Positions 20,250 through 30,599 of a stretch of 64,000 nucleotides of DNA are shown piece by piece. Source of the DNA: Castellaniella sp. (GTDB lineage: Bacteria > Pseudomonadota > Gammaproteobacteria > Burkholderiales > Burkholderiaceae_B). Where the stretch lies: NCBI RefSeq assembly GCF_004321985.1, contig NZ_SCQN01000044.1, positions 147,620-211,619 on the forward strand, given 5' to 3'. How positions within the stretch are numbered: the stretch's first letter is position 1; each line of letters begins with the position of its first letter. A model generated the notes under the pieces. It worked only from the letters and a program-made list of their open reading frames with translations, ran no database searches and was not told the origin of the DNA. The position numbers and the translations under genes are program-made.

Positions 20250-20277
20250 TGGACAGTGAAGGAGGGAGAAAAGGGGC

Positions 20278-20303
20278 CTTGGTCTTGAAGCTTGGTCTTG
20301 AAG
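20278..20303. repeat. Perfect 13-bp tandem direct repeat (CTTGGTCTTGAAG x2)
   Basis: CTTGGTCTTGAAGCTTGGTCTTGAAG read directly. Confidence 0.95.
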
Positions 20304-20320
20304 ATCAACGATGGGATAAT
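20292..20320 (+). promoter_or_regulatory. Candidate sigma70 promoter for uvrB
   Basis: TTGGTC (20292-20297), 17-nt spacer, GATAAT (20315-20320). Confidence 0.5.
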
Positions 20321-20356
20321 AAGGGGTTTACCCGTAGAGTGTCTAGCACAAGCCTC

Positions 20357-22393
20357 ATGTCTGATTCCGGCGCGCGATTCGTGCAGTACCCCGATAGCCC
20401 GTTCCAGCTGTACGAACCCTATTCGCCCGCCGGCGATCAGCCGGCTGCGATTGCTGCGCTCGAAGAGGGCTTGCGCGACGGGCTCATGGGCCAGACATTG
20501 CTGGGTGTTACAGGGTCCGGCAAAACATACACCATGGCCAACGTCATCGCGCGAATGGGGCGTCCGGCCATCGTGCTGGCACCCAACAAGACGCTGGCGG
20601 CGCAGCTTTATGCCGAGATGCGCGAGTTCTTTCCACGCAACGCGGTGGAGTATTTCGTTTCGTATTACGACTATTACCAACCCGAGGCCTATGTGCCGGC
20701 GCGTGACCTGTTCATCGAGAAGGACTCGTCAATCAACGAGCACATCGAGCAGATGCGGCTTTCGGCGACCAAGAGCCTGCTCGAGCGCCAGGATACCGTC
20801 ATCGTAGGGACAGTGTCCTGCATCTATGGGATCGGCAATCCGGGCGACTATCACGCCATGGTGCTGACCCTGCGCAACGGTGACCACATCGCGCGGCAAG
20901 AGATTCTCGCCCGCCTGGTGTCCATGCAGTACGAACGCAATGACATGGATTTCGCGCGTGGGACATTCCGCGCGAGAGGCGAAATCGTGGACGTATTCCC
21001 GGCCGAACATGCCGAATACGCGCTTCGCATCACCATGTTCGACGACGAGATCGAGTCCCTGGACCTGTTCGATCCGCTCACGGGCAAGCTGGTTCAGAGT
21101 CTGGTGCGGTTCACCGTTTTCCCGAGCTCTCACTACGTCACACCGCGCGAAACCGTGCTGCGCGCGATCGGGACTATCAAGGAAGAGCTGCGCAGCCGCC
21201 TGGAGGAGCTGAACACCGCCGGCAAGCTGGTCGAGGCGCAGCGCCTGGAGCAGCGCACCCGTTTCGATCTGGAGATGCTGCAGGAGCTGGGCTTCTGCAA
21301 AGGCATCGAGAATTACTCGCGGCACTTGTCCGGCGCCGCGCCCGGTGAGCCGCCTCCCACGCTCATCGACTATCTGCCGGCGCGCGCACTCATGTTCATC
21401 GATGAGAGCCACGTTACGATCGGGCAGTTGGGGGGCATGTATCGAGGTGACCGGTCGCGCAAAGAGACGCTGGTGCAATTCGGGTTCCGGCTTCCTTCCG
21501 CGTTGGACAACCGGCCTCTGCGGCTCGAGGAATTCGAGGCCCGCATGCCGCAGTGCGTGTTCGTGTCCGCCACCCCTGGTCTCTATGAGTCCCAGCATTC
21601 CGACCAGGTGGTGGAACAGGTGGTGCGTCCTACGGGGCTGGTGGATCCCGAAGTCGAAGTCCGGCCGGCCACGACTCAGGTGGATGACCTGCTCGGTGAG
21701 GCCAAGAAATGTATCGCGCGCCGCGAGCGGGTGCTGGTGACCACGCTCACCAAGCGCATGGCTGAAGATCTGACCGAGTATCTGCAGGAAAGCGGGCTCA
21801 AGGTGCGCTATCTGCATTCGGACATCGACACTGTCGAGCGGGTCGAGATCATCCGGGACCTCCGGCTGGGTGCTTTCGACGTGCTGGTGGGGATCAACCT
21901 GCTGCGCGAGGGACTGGATATTCCTGAGGTGTCCCTGGTTGCAATCCTGGATGCCGACAAGGAGGGTTTTCTGCGGTCCGAACGCAGCCTGATCCAGACC
22001 ATGGGCCGGGCGGCCCGCAATCTGCATGGCCGGGCGATCTTGTACGCTGACCGGGTGACCGATTCCATGCAGCGGGCGATGGGTGAGACTCGGCGCCGGC
22101 GGGAAAAGCAGCAAGCCTTCAACGAAGCGCATGGGATCACGGCACGCGGCGTCAGCAAGGCCGTGCGCGACCTGATCGACGGGGTAGGCATGTCCCCCGC
22201 TGCGGTGCCGGATGACGAGCCGGCTTTCGATGCTGCCGCCCTCCGGGACGAGAAGTCGCTGGCTCGGGAAATCCGGCGTCTGGAGCAGAAAATGAATGAA
22301 CACGCCCGCAATCTGGAGTTCGAGCAGGCCGCCGCCGCACGAGACGCCCTGCATGCGCTCAAGGACCGGGCGCTATGGGCGGCAAACTTCTGA
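20357..22393 (+). CDS. uvrB: Excinuclease ABC subunit B
   Basis: [60 protein letters not shown]; start ATG 20357. Confidence 0.97.
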   Translation: MSDSGARFVQYPDSPFQLYEPYSPAGDQPAAIAALEEGLRDGLMGQTLLGVTGSGKTYTMANVIARMGRPAIVLAPNKTLAAQLYAEMREFFPRNAVEYFVSYYDYYQPEAYVPARDLFIEKDSSINEHIEQMRLSATKSLLERQDTVIVGTVSCIYGIGNPGDYHAMVLTLRNGDHIARQEILARLVSMQYERNDMDFARGTFRARGEIVDVFPAEHAEYALRITMFDDEIESLDLFDPLTGKLVQSLVRFTVFPSSHYVTPRETVLRAIGTIKEELRSRLEELNTAGKLVEAQRLEQRTRFDLEMLQELGFCKGIENYSRHLSGAAPGEPPPTLIDYLPARALMFIDESHVTIGQLGGMYRGDRSRKETLVQFGFRLPSALDNRPLRLEEFEARMPQCVFVSATPGLYESQHSDQVVEQVVRPTGLVDPEVEVRPATTQVDDLLGEAKKCIARRERVLVTTLTKRMAEDLTEYLQESGLKVRYLHSDIDTVERVEIIRDLRLGAFDVLVGINLLREGLDIPEVSLVAILDADKEGFLRSERSLIQTMGRAARNLHGRAILYADRVTDSMQRAMGETRRRREKQQAFNEAHGITARGVSKAVRDLIDGVGMSPAAVPDDEPAFDAAALRDEKSLAREIRRLEQKMNEHARNLEFEQAAAARDALHALKDRALWAANF

Positions 22394-22469
22394 CAGGACA
22401 CGCTTTTCTCTGATTCTCAGTCGAAAATACTTGCCAATTTCCGGGTTTTCCCGCACACTTTCACCTATC

Positions 22470-22958
22470 ATGCATAAGGTCCTTTTCGTCTGTACAGGCA
22501 ATATCTGCCGTTCCCCCACCGCTCAGGGCGTGTTCCAGCATCTGGTTGACGAGGGCAGCCTTTCTGACGCAGTTTGCGTCGATTCCGTTGCCACGCATCA
22601 TTTTCATGTGGGTGAAGCCCCCGACGCGCGGGCACAGGCTGCTGCGCGAAAGCGCGGCTATGACCTGTCCAGCCATGTGGCGCGTCAAATCAGGATGGAT
22701 GATTTTCGGGATGCGGACCTGATCCTCGCCATGGATTGGGAGAACCTGTCGGCACTGCAGCAGCAGTGCCCCAAGATCTACCAGCACAAGCTCATGCTGC
22801 TGATGCGTTTTTCCAACGAATTCGAGGAAGCGACGGTGCCGGACCCTTACTATGGCGGCCCCGAAGGTTTCAACAAGGTCCTGGACTACATCGAAGACGC
22901 CTGCCAGGGGGTCCTGGAACTCGTGCGCAAGCGTGCCCTTCAGTATCAGGCAGCCTGA
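22470..22958 (+). CDS. Low-molecular-weight protein tyrosine phosphatase
   Basis: VLFVCTGNICRSPTAQGVF P-loop and VPDPYYGG acid loop. Confidence 0.95.
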   Translation: MHKVLFVCTGNICRSPTAQGVFQHLVDEGSLSDAVCVDSVATHHFHVGEAPDARAQAAARKRGYDLSSHVARQIRMDDFRDADLILAMDWENLSALQQQCPKIYQHKLMLLMRFSNEFEEATVPDPYYGGPEGFNKVLDYIEDACQGVLELVRKRALQYQAA

Positions 22959-22983
22959 TCCGCCACTTGCATCGGCATGACCC

Positions 22984-23006
22984 AAAGGCGCCTCCCGGCG
23001 CCTTTT
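22984..23006 (+). terminator. Rho-independent terminator after LMW-PTP
   Basis: AAAGGCGCC-TCCC-GGCGCCTTTT. Confidence 0.8.
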
Positions 23007-23106
23007 CATTGCCCCTCGGCTGCGTGAAATCCTGTCGGCTTGATCTACGTCAAGTTTCCCTTCCGACAGGGCCTGGAGCTCGCCCGATTCGTGCATCCGC
23101 ATTGAT

Positions 23107-23131
23107 ATACTTGACTCAATTAGTCGGGTAT
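23107..23131. promoter_or_regulatory. Type 1 IscR binding site overlapping the isc promoter
   Basis: ATACTTGACTCAATTAGTCGGGTAT matches ATASYYGACTRWWWYAGTCRRSTAT at nearly every position; TTGACT-17-GATATG promoter overlaps it. Confidence 0.85.
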
Positions 23132-23172
23132 CAGATATGCCCAATGACTAGCATCGAATAGTGAGGCCTATC

Positions 23173-23697
23173 ATGCGTTTGACGACCAAGGGACGATTTG
23201 CAGTAACTGCGATGATCGATCTGGCTTTGCGGGCTCATAGCGGACCGGTGACGCTGGCCGCCATCAGCGAACGGCAGAACATCTCGCTGTCCTATCTGGA
23301 GCAGCTTTTTGGCAAGTTGCGTCGTCATGAGTTGGTCGACAGCGTTCGCGGGCCTGGCGGTGGCTATACGCTGGCGCGTCATGCACGCGACATCTCCGTG
23401 GCCGGCGTCATTTTCGCGGTGGACGAGCCGCTCGACGCAACGAGCTGCGGCGGCAAAGAAAATTGCAACATCGGCCGCAATGGGCATACTGGAAAGTGCA
23501 TGACCCATGATCTGTGGGCGACGCTGAGCCGAAAGATGGTAGAGTATCTGGATTCGGTCTCGCTGCAAGATCTGGTGGATCAGCAGCGCCTGCGTGAATG
23601 GCAGGAATCCGGCCAGCTGCGAGCGGGCCTGAAGTCCACCGGCCGCAAGGTTCCAGCGCGCCAGGCGGAACCTCTGGAGGAGACCGTCTCGGCCTGA
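23173..23697 (+). CDS. iscR: Fe-S cluster-responsive Rrf2 regulator IscR
   Basis: MRLTTKGRFAVTAMIDLAL...[40 protein letters not shown] cluster ligands. Confidence 0.95.
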   Translation: MRLTTKGRFAVTAMIDLALRAHSGPVTLAAISERQNISLSYLEQLFGKLRRHELVDSVRGPGGGYTLARHARDISVAGVIFAVDEPLDATSCGGKENCNIGRNGHTGKCMTHDLWATLSRKMVEYLDSVSLQDLVDQQRLREWQESGQLRAGLKSTGRKVPARQAEPLEETVSA

Positions 23698-23720
23698 TTG
23701 GTCCGGCCCAAGGAGTCTGA

Positions 23721-24929
23721 ATGTCGTTGTCGCCCCCCGTGTATCTGGATTACTCCGCCACCACGCCGGTGGACGAGCGGGTGGTCCAGGCGATGCTGCC
23801 GTGGCTCGGCGAACGCTTCGGCAACGCGGCTTCCACCAGCCACGCCTGGGGCTGGGATGCCAGCGAGGCTGTCGAGCAGGCTCGTGCTCAAGTTGCAGGA
23901 CTGATCCATGCCGATCCACGCGAGATCATCTGGACATCCGGTGCGACCGAGTCCGACAATCTGGCGATCAAGGGCGTGGCGCAATTCCATGGTGGGCGCG
24001 GGCGTCACATCGTGACGGTTCGCACCGAACACAAGGCTGTCCTCGACACCTGTCATGCGCTGGAGCAGGGCGGGTTCGAGGTCACCTATCTGGATGTGGA
24101 CGCTGGCGGGCTGGTGACGCCCGAGGCTTTGGCGGCCGCCTTGCGCCCGGACACCATTCTGGCGTCCGTGATGCTGGTGAATAATGAAATAGGGGTCATC
24201 CAGGACGTCGCTGCGCTGGCGGCCGTGTGTCATCAGCGGGGCGTACTGTTTCATACCGATGCGGCGCAGGCCACCGGGAAGATTCCCGTCGACGCGGCTG
24301 GGATGGACGTGGACTTGATGTCGCTGTCGGCACACAAGACCTACGGGCCCAAGGGAATCGGTGCGCTTTACGTGCGCCGCAAGCCTCGTGTGCGTCTGGA
24401 AGCACAGATGCACGGAGGTGGGCACGAGCGGGGCTTGCGCTCCGGGACGCTGCCCACGCATCAGATCGTCGGCATGGGTGCTTCATTCGAGCTGGCCGGG
24501 CAACTCATGGCGACGGAGCTTCCCAGGATCGGCGCATTGCGCGACCGTCTCTGGGAAGGCTTGCGCGATCTGCCCGACGTCTATCTCAATGGCGATCCAG
24601 CTCGGCGCGTTGTCCACAACCTGAACATCAGCGTGGCGCATGTCGAAGGCGAGGCACTGCTCATGTCCGTCCCGGAACTGGCGGTTTCGTCTGGTTCAGC
24701 CTGCACGTCGGCCAGCCTGGAACCGTCGCACGTCCTGCGCGCGCTAGGGCGCAGCGATCTGCTCGCACACAGTTCCCTGCGCATGACGATAGGCCGCTAT
24801 ACGTCCGATACGGATGTGGATCTGGCGATTCGCGTGCTGCGGACGCAGATTCAACGCCTGCGCGAGCTCTCGCCGCTCTGGGAAATGCGTGAACGAGGTA
24901 CTCTGGGCGCCTGGATGGAGACCTGCTGA
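23721..24929 (+). CDS. iscS: Cysteine desulfurase IscS
   Basis: [19 protein letters not shown] Lys [12 protein letters not shown], active-site loop [20 protein letters not shown]. Confidence 0.95.
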   Translation: MSLSPPVYLDYSATTPVDERVVQAMLPWLGERFGNAASTSHAWGWDASEAVEQARAQVAGLIHADPREIIWTSGATESDNLAIKGVAQFHGGRGRHIVTVRTEHKAVLDTCHALEQGGFEVTYLDVDAGGLVTPEALAAALRPDTILASVMLVNNEIGVIQDVAALAAVCHQRGVLFHTDAAQATGKIPVDAAGMDVDLMSLSAHKTYGPKGIGALYVRRKPRVRLEAQMHGGGHERGLRSGTLPTHQIVGMGASFELAGQLMATELPRIGALRDRLWEGLRDLPDVYLNGDPARRVVHNLNISVAHVEGEALLMSVPELAVSSGSACTSASLEPSHVLRALGRSDLLAHSSLRMTIGRYTSDTDVDLAIRVLRTQIQRLRELSPLWEMRERGTLGAWMETC

Positions 24930-25318
24930 TGGCTGGTCTGCCGTACGGGCCGCTGGTTCTGGATCACTATCTGCATCCGCGCAACGTAGGGTCTCTGGAT
25001 CCGGCGGATGCGCGTGTGGGGTCTGCACTGGTCGGATCTCCGGTCCTGGGCGAGGTACTCAAGCTCCAGATCTTCCTGCAGGACGGAACCATCACCCAGG
25101 CTCGCTTTCGCGCGTTTGGTGGTGGTTCGGCGATTGCCGCGGGTTCGTGGCTGACCGAACAACTACAGGGCCAAAGTCTGAACCATGCGCTGGGCATCCG
25201 CAGTCAGGACATCATGAGTGCCCTGAACCTTCCGCCTGTGAAGATGCATTCGGCGTTGCTCGCCGAAGATGCCATCCGGGCCGCAGTAGCTGATTACACG
25301 CAAAAACACTCTCAATAA
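24929..25318 (+). CDS. IscU-like scaffold homologue lacking all cysteines
   Basis: PRNVGSLD, VGSALVGSP, KLQIFLQDG, GSAIAAGSWLTEQLQGQSL, LPPVKMHSALLAEDAIRAAVADY; canonical Cys positions are Leu, Gly and Ser. Confidence 0.93.
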   Translation: MAGLPYGPLVLDHYLHPRNVGSLDPADARVGSALVGSPVLGEVLKLQIFLQDGTITQARFRAFGGGSAIAAGSWLTEQLQGQSLNHALGIRSQDIMSALNLPPVKMHSALLAEDAIRAAVADYTQKHSQ

Positions 25319-25340
25319 CCCCCTCAAGTGAGTTGCATCA

Positions 25341-25663
25341 TGGGAATTACATTGACATCGCAAGCAGCCGAGCATATCCAGCGCAATCTGGAAAAGCGGG
25401 GCAAGGGCCTGGGGCTGCGCCTGGGCGTGAAGCCGGCTGGCTGTTCCGGTCTGTCTTACCAACTGGAGTATGTGGACGATCCAACCGCTGAAGATCAGGT
25501 GTTCGAGCAGTTCGGCGCGCGGGTCTACGTCGCGCCCGACAGCCTGCCGTATCTGCAGGGAACCGAACTCGACTATGCGCGTGAGGGCCTGAACGAGGGG
25601 TTTCGCTTCCACAACCCGAATGAAAAGGCGGCTTGTGGGTGTGGGGATTCGTTCACAGTCTGA
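25341..25663 (+). CDS. iscA: A-type Fe-S carrier protein IscA
   Basis: [17 protein letters not shown] and [10 protein letters not shown] three-Cys signature. Confidence 0.95.
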
Positions 25664-25679
25664 GGCTTACCGGAAAACG

Positions 25680-25717
25680 GCAGGGCCCGGGACTCGATTC
25701 GAAGTCCCGGGCCCTGC
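25680..25717. terminator. Bidirectional terminator between convergent iscA and lysS
   Basis: Perfect 15-bp stem GCAGGGCCCGGGACT/AGTCCCGGGCCCTGC with 8-nt loop CGATTCGA. Confidence 0.88.
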
Positions 25718-25738
25718 TGCTTTGGCCGCCTGGCGTCG

Positions 25739-27256
25739 TCAGTCTTCGCGACGCATGTGCGGAAAGAGAATCACGTCCCGGATGTTGGGGCTGTCGGTCA
25801 GCATCATGACCAGCCGGTCGATGCCGATTCCGCATCCGCCCGTGGGCGGCATGCCGTACTCCAGTGCTCGGACGTAGTCGGCGTCGTAATACATGGCTTC
25901 CTCGTCGCCTGCGTCTTTCGCAGCTACCTGCGCCCGGAACCGCGCCGCCTGGTCCTCGGGGTCGTTCAGCTCCGAGAATCCGTTGGCAATCTCGCGCCCG
26001 CAGGCGAAAAGTTCGAACCGCTCCGTGATGTCGGCCTGCGTATCCGAGGCCCGGGCCAGCGGTGAGACTTCAACCGGGTAGTCAATGATGTAGGTCGGGT
26101 GCCAAAGCTGGGTTTCGGTGGTTTCCTCAAAGAGCGCCAGCTGCAGGGCACCCAGGCCGGCGTGAGAGAGCGCCGGACCATCGACCTCGGCGCCCAGCCG
26201 GAGCAGCTCGGTCCTCAGGTAGCCGGCGTCCAAGAGCTGGCTGTCGGTATAGACCGGCGCGTATTTGCGGATGGCCTGGGTAATGGTGAGCCTGTCGAAA
26301 GCGCGGCCAAGGTCCAGGGGTTTGCTCTGGTAGATCAGGTCCGTCGTGCCGCAGGCGCTCAGCGCGGTATCCCGGATCAATGACTCCGTGTAGTCCATCA
26401 GCCATTGATAGTCGGTATAGGCCGCGTAGAACTCCATCATCGTGAATTCGGGGTTGTGACGCGGACTCACGCCTTCGTTGCGGAAGTTGCGGTTGATCTC
26501 GAAGACACGCTCGAATCCGCCTACGATCAAGCGCTTCAGATACAGTTCGGGCGCGATGCGCAGGTACATATCCATGTCCAGCGCGTTGTGGTGCGTGATG
26601 AAAGGCTTGGCCGAAGCGCCCCCCGGAATCGGGTGCAGCATGGGCGTTTCGACTTCCAGGAAGTTGGCGTCCGACATGAACTGGCGGATGGTCGCCACGA
26701 TGCGGCTGCGGGCCAGAAAGGTCTGTCGCGTTTCCTCGCTGACGATGAGATCCACATAGCGGCGCCGGTAGCGCAGCTCCTGATCTGCCATACCGTGGAA
26801 TTTGTCCGGCAGCGGCCGCAACGACTTCGCCAGCAGACGCAGCGACTGGACGCGCAGCGACAGCTCGCCCTTGTGGGTCTTGAAGACCTCTCCTTCGGCA
26901 CCGATGATATCGCCGATGTCCCAGGACTTGAAGGCCGCGTAGGCTTCGTCCCCCAGGACGCTGCGGTCCAGGTAGAGTTGCAGGCGCCCGCTGGTGTCCT
27001 GCAGTGTTGCAAAGCTGGCCCTGCCCATGACACGCTTGAGCACCATGCGTCCGGCTACCTTCGCATGGCGGTTCAGGGCTTGAAGGGCGTCGTCGTCAAG
27101 CGTGCCGCAGTCCTGGTGCAGGGTTGCCGCGTGGCTGTCGGGACGAAAGTCGTTGGGGTATGCCGGGCCCGCCGCGCGCAGGGCGTCCAGCTTGCCGCGC
27201 CGTTCGGCGATGAGGCGGTTCTCGTCCGGGGCTTGTGAATCGTTTTGAGCAGTCAT
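25739..27256 (-). CDS. lysS: Lysyl-tRNA synthetase class II
   Basis: [26 protein letters not shown] and [29 protein letters not shown]. Confidence 0.96.
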   Translation of the reverse strand: MTAQNDSQAPDENRLIAERRGKLDALRAAGPAYPNDFRPDSHAATLHQDCGTLDDDALQALNRHAKVAGRMVLKRVMGRASFATLQDTSGRLQLYLDRSVLGDEAYAAFKSWDIGDIIGAEGEVFKTHKGELSLRVQSLRLLAKSLRPLPDKFHGMADQELRYRRRYVDLIVSEETRQTFLARSRIVATIRQFMSDANFLEVETPMLHPIPGGASAKPFITHHNALDMDMYLRIAPELYLKRLIVGGFERVFEINRNFRNEGVSPRHNPEFTMMEFYAAYTDYQWLMDYTESLIRDTALSACGTTDLIYQSKPLDLGRAFDRLTITQAIRKYAPVYTDSQLLDAGYLRTELLRLGAEVDGPALSHAGLGALQLALFEETTETQLWHPTYIIDYPVEVSPLARASDTQADITERFELFACGREIANGFSELNDPEDQAARFRAQVAAKDAGDEEAMYYDADYVRALEYGMPPTGGCGIGIDRLVMMLTDSPNIRDVILFPHMRRED

Positions 27257-27281
27257 GTCGTCGAGGGTAGGGGGCCAGGGA

Positions 27282-28386
27282 TCAGTCGGTCTGCTTCAGG
27301 CTGGCCGTGATGAAGGCGTCCAGATCGCCATCCAGTACTTTCTGTGTGTTGGAGATTTCAACGCCGGTGCGCAAGTCCTTGATGCGGCTCTGATCCAGGA
27401 CATAGGACCGGATCTGGTGGCCCCAGCCCACATCGCTCTTGGTGTCCTCGAGCTTCTGTTGTTCGGCCATGCGCTTGCGCATCTCGAGTTCATACAGGCG
27501 GGACTTCAGCATTTGCATGGCTTCCGCGCGGTTGCGGTGTTGAGAACGGTCGTTCTGGCACTGCACCACGATTCCGGTAGGCATGTGGGTGATGCGGACA
27601 GCCGAATCCGTCTTGTTGATGTGCTGGCCGCCGGCGCCACTGGCGCGGTAGGTGTCGATGCGCAGATCGGCCGGGTTGATCTCGATTTCGAACGAGTCGT
27701 CGATTTCGGGGTATACGAAAACGCTGGCGAATGACGTGTGCCGGCCGTTGGACGAATCAAAGGGGCTCTTGCGCACCAGGCGGTGCACGCCCGTTTCGGT
27801 CCGCAGCAGGCCGTAAGCGTATTCACCCTCGAATTTGATCGTCGCGGATTTGATGCCGGCAACTTCGCCTTCGGAGATTTCCAGCACCTCGGTCTTGAAG
27901 TCTTTGCGTTCCCCGTAGTGCAGGTACTGGCGTAACAGCATCGACGCCCAGTCCTGGGCCTCGGTTCCGCCAGCGCCCGCCTGAATGTCGACGAAACAGT
28001 TCAGCGGATCAGCAGGGTTGGAGAACATGCGCCGGAATTCCAGTGCCTCAAGGCGCTCACCCAGCGCGGCGCAGTCCTGCTCGATGGCAGCAAGCGTGGC
28101 GTCGTCGTCGTCTTCGCTGGCCAGCTCAAACAGGTCGTGCGCGTCGGCCAGGCCCCGCTCCAGGTCGCTCAGCGTGTGGACGACAGTTTCCAGGGACTTC
28201 TTTTCCCGGCCCAGTTCCTGGGCGTGCTGGGGATCGTTCCAAATGTCGGGGTTCTCGAGTTCGGCGTTGACGACGAGCAAGCGTTCGGCTTTGGCATCGT
28301 AGTCAAAGATACCTCCGTAGAGCCGCCTGGCGTTCCTGATAATCGTCGATGCAGGCGCTGATATGGTTTTGGCGTTCGGCTTCCAT
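27282..28386 (-). CDS. prfB: Peptide chain release factor 2, programmed +1 frameshift (UGA at 28305..28303)
   Basis: 0-frame [30 protein letters not shown] then [23 protein letters not shown]; slip site GGAGGTATCTTTGAC; GGQ motif [24 protein letters not shown]. The ORF-track extension to 28640 is an artefact. Confidence 0.95.
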
Positions 28387-28628
28387 GGTGTGATCCACTT
28401 CAATCTTTCAAGATAATCCAGCATTCTAACGCGGCGGGAGGACATCATGCGAAGCGGCCGGGGGCGCGGATTATAATGGCGGGCTGCACAGCGTCGTCGT
28501 TTGGCCGAAAGGCCGGACGAGGCCATCGTCAGGATCCGTCCGCGGCTTGATCCGCCCCACTGCGCAATGAACTTTTGACTACTTTTCCGAACGGGATCTG
28601 ACGACCGTCCGGACCCTGGAATCTTGGA

Positions 28629-30599
28629 ATGGCGAAACACACGTCTGGAAACCCGACAGCATCGGTCATTACGTCAGGCAGCCCAGGCGCGGTACCGATT
28701 GCGCCGGCGCTTGACGCCACGATGGACGATGCCCGTGTGGCGCGCAAGTCGACCCTGATGAGCCACCGGACGGTCTGGATCGGCCTGCTGGCCATCGTGC
28801 TGGGCGTAGTTGCAGCAGAGATCGCGCAACTGCTGATGTTCATGATCAACGTCATCACGGACATCACCTTTTATGGCCGCGTGTCGGACGTCGTCGGCGT
28901 CAAGCATACCGGCTCATTTGTCTTGTCACCCGCCGACAACCGCCTGGGTGCATGGGTGATCCTGATGCCGGCCATTGGCGGCCTGATCGCGGGTGCCATG
29001 GCGCGCTGGGGCTCGCGCGCGATTCAGGGCCATGGCATCCCTGAGGCGATGGAACAGATTCTCAAGAACGACGCGAACATTCCGCCCAGGGTAACCTGGC
29101 TGAAGCCTGTTTCGTCGGCGTTTGCCATTGGTACCGGCGGACCTTTCGGTGCCGAAGGACCCATCATCTCCACGGGTGGGGCGCTGGGATCCCTGCTCGG
29201 GCAACTGCTGTCGGTGACGGCCACAGAGCGCAAGACACTGCTTGCGGCGGGGGCCGCCGCGGGTATGGCGGCCGTGTTCGGTGCACCCTTGTCCTCCCTG
29301 ACCCTAGCGGTGGAGTTGCTGCTCTTCGAATTGCGGCCGCGCTCGCTCATTCCCGTCGCACTGGCGGCGGTGTCGGCGACCGGCGTACGCTACGCAACCT
29401 ATGGCGCAGGCGCGGTGTTTTCGATGCCGACGGTTCTGGAACCAGGCCTCTCGGCTCTTGTCAGCTTCATCCTTCTGGGAGCCATCGTCGGGGTGCTCAG
29501 CGTACTGGTGACCAAGGCGGTGTATGGGATCGAGGACGCGTTTGCGAAGTTGCCCATCCACTGGGTATGGTGGCCTGCGCTCGGCGGCATCGTGGCTGGG
29601 GTCATCGGCTGGATCGAACCGCGCACCATGGGGGTGGGCTACGACAATATCGACGCGATCATATCGGGCAGCTTTGGCGTCAAGATGCTGATTGCGATGT
29701 GCGTCCTGAAATTCGCTGCGTGGTCGATCGCGCTTGGCAGCGGCACGTCGGGGGGGACACTGGCCCCCTTGTTCATCATCGGCGGTTCCTTTGGTGCCTT
29801 GCTGGGGCTGGGTGCGGACCACATTCTTCCCCAGCTTGGGATAGACCCGCGCATTGCAGCGCTGGTGGGCATGGCGGCGATCTTCGCCGGTTCATCGCGT
29901 GCGTTGCTGACGGCGGTCGTGTTTGCATTCGAAACCACCCGGCAGGCGGCCGTGCTGTTGCCGTTGCTGGCGGGATGCTCTGCGGCATACATCGTGTCCG
30001 CACTCATCATGCGCAACACCATCATGACCGAAAAGATTGTGCGCCGGGGCGTTCGTGTACCACTGGAATACACCGCGGATTTTCTCCAGCGCGTGACGGT
30101 CGGTCAGGTGTACACCCGCGACGCGGTGACGCTGAGGGCAGAGGACACGCTGGCGCAGGTGCAGGAATGGCTGCAGAGCGAATCCAGTGCACATCATCAC
30201 GGCTACCCGGTCGTCGGGGCCGGTGGTGAAGTCATGGGTGTGCTGACCATGCGCGAGCTCTTCAATCCGTCGGCCGAGCCCAAGACTCCCATCGGCGAAT
30301 TGGTGCTTCGGTCTCCGGTCATGGTCACAGAGGACTATTCCGTGCGTGAGGCCTGTGACCTGATGGTCAATTCGAGCGTGGGCCAGTTACTCGTGATGAG
30401 CCGCACGCAACCGCGTCGGTTGCTTGGCATGCTCACGCGTGGTGACGTGTTCAAGGCGAATGTCTACCGTCTGCAGGAAAGCCGCGATGCCCAACGTCAG
30501 TTGCGCGTCAATTTGCGCCGCCCGCTCCGGCCATTGCGGCCCGTGCGACAGCGCCGGTTGCGACCGCAGTCGGGCAGGACCCCCGCCCGCACACCCTGA
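28629..30599 (+). CDS. CLC-family chloride channel/transporter with C-terminal CBS domains
   Basis: [61 protein letters not shown]; two CBS repeats after residue ~490. Confidence 0.92.
   Translation: MAKHTSGNPTASVITSGSPGAVPIAPALDATMDDARVARKSTLMSHRTVWIGLLAIVLGVVAAEIAQLLMFMINVITDITFYGRVSDVVGVKHTGSFVLSPADNRLGAWVILMPAIGGLIAGAMARWGSRAIQGHGIPEAMEQILKNDANIPPRVTWLKPVSSAFAIGTGGPFGAEGPIISTGGALGSLLGQLLSVTATERKTLLAAGAAAGMAAVFGAPLSSLTLAVELLLFELRPRSLIPVALAAVSATGVRYATYGAGAVFSMPTVLEPGLSALVSFILLGAIVGVLSVLVTKAVYGIEDAFAKLPIHWVWWPALGGIVAGVIGWIEPRTMGVGYDNIDAIISGSFGVKMLIAMCVLKFAAWSIALGSGTSGGTLAPLFIIGGSFGALLGLGADHILPQLGIDPRIAALVGMAAIFAGSSRALLTAVVFAFETTRQAAVLLPLLAGCSAAYIVSALIMRNTIMTEKIVRRGVRVPLEYTADFLQRVTVGQVYTRDAVTLRAEDTLAQVQEWLQSESSAHHHGYPVVGAGGEVMGVLTMRELFNPSAEPKTPIGELVLRSPVMVTEDYSVREACDLMVNSSVGQLLVMSRTQPRRLLGMLTRGDVFKANVYRLQESRDAQRQLRVNLRRPLRPLRPVRQRRLRPQSGRTPARTP

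Noticed and set aside
20729-22354. 541-aa minus-strand ORF opposite uvrB
   Set aside because: Antisense shadow of a conserved gene, no family motifs.
28472-28628. Fluoride (crcB) riboswitch upstream of the CLC gene
   Set aside because: No GGNGATGG...TGATGAC-type conserved elements seen; only a GNRA hairpin.
28387-28640. N-terminal extension of the prfB ORF
   Set aside because: Explained by the programmed frameshift; the true start is ATG at 28386 in the other frame.
28629-30599. CLC as a fluoride-specific (CLC-F) exporter
   Set aside because: The selectivity motif reads GHGIPEA, which I recall as typical of a bacterial CLC/CBS subfamily, not the Met-containing CLC-F motif.
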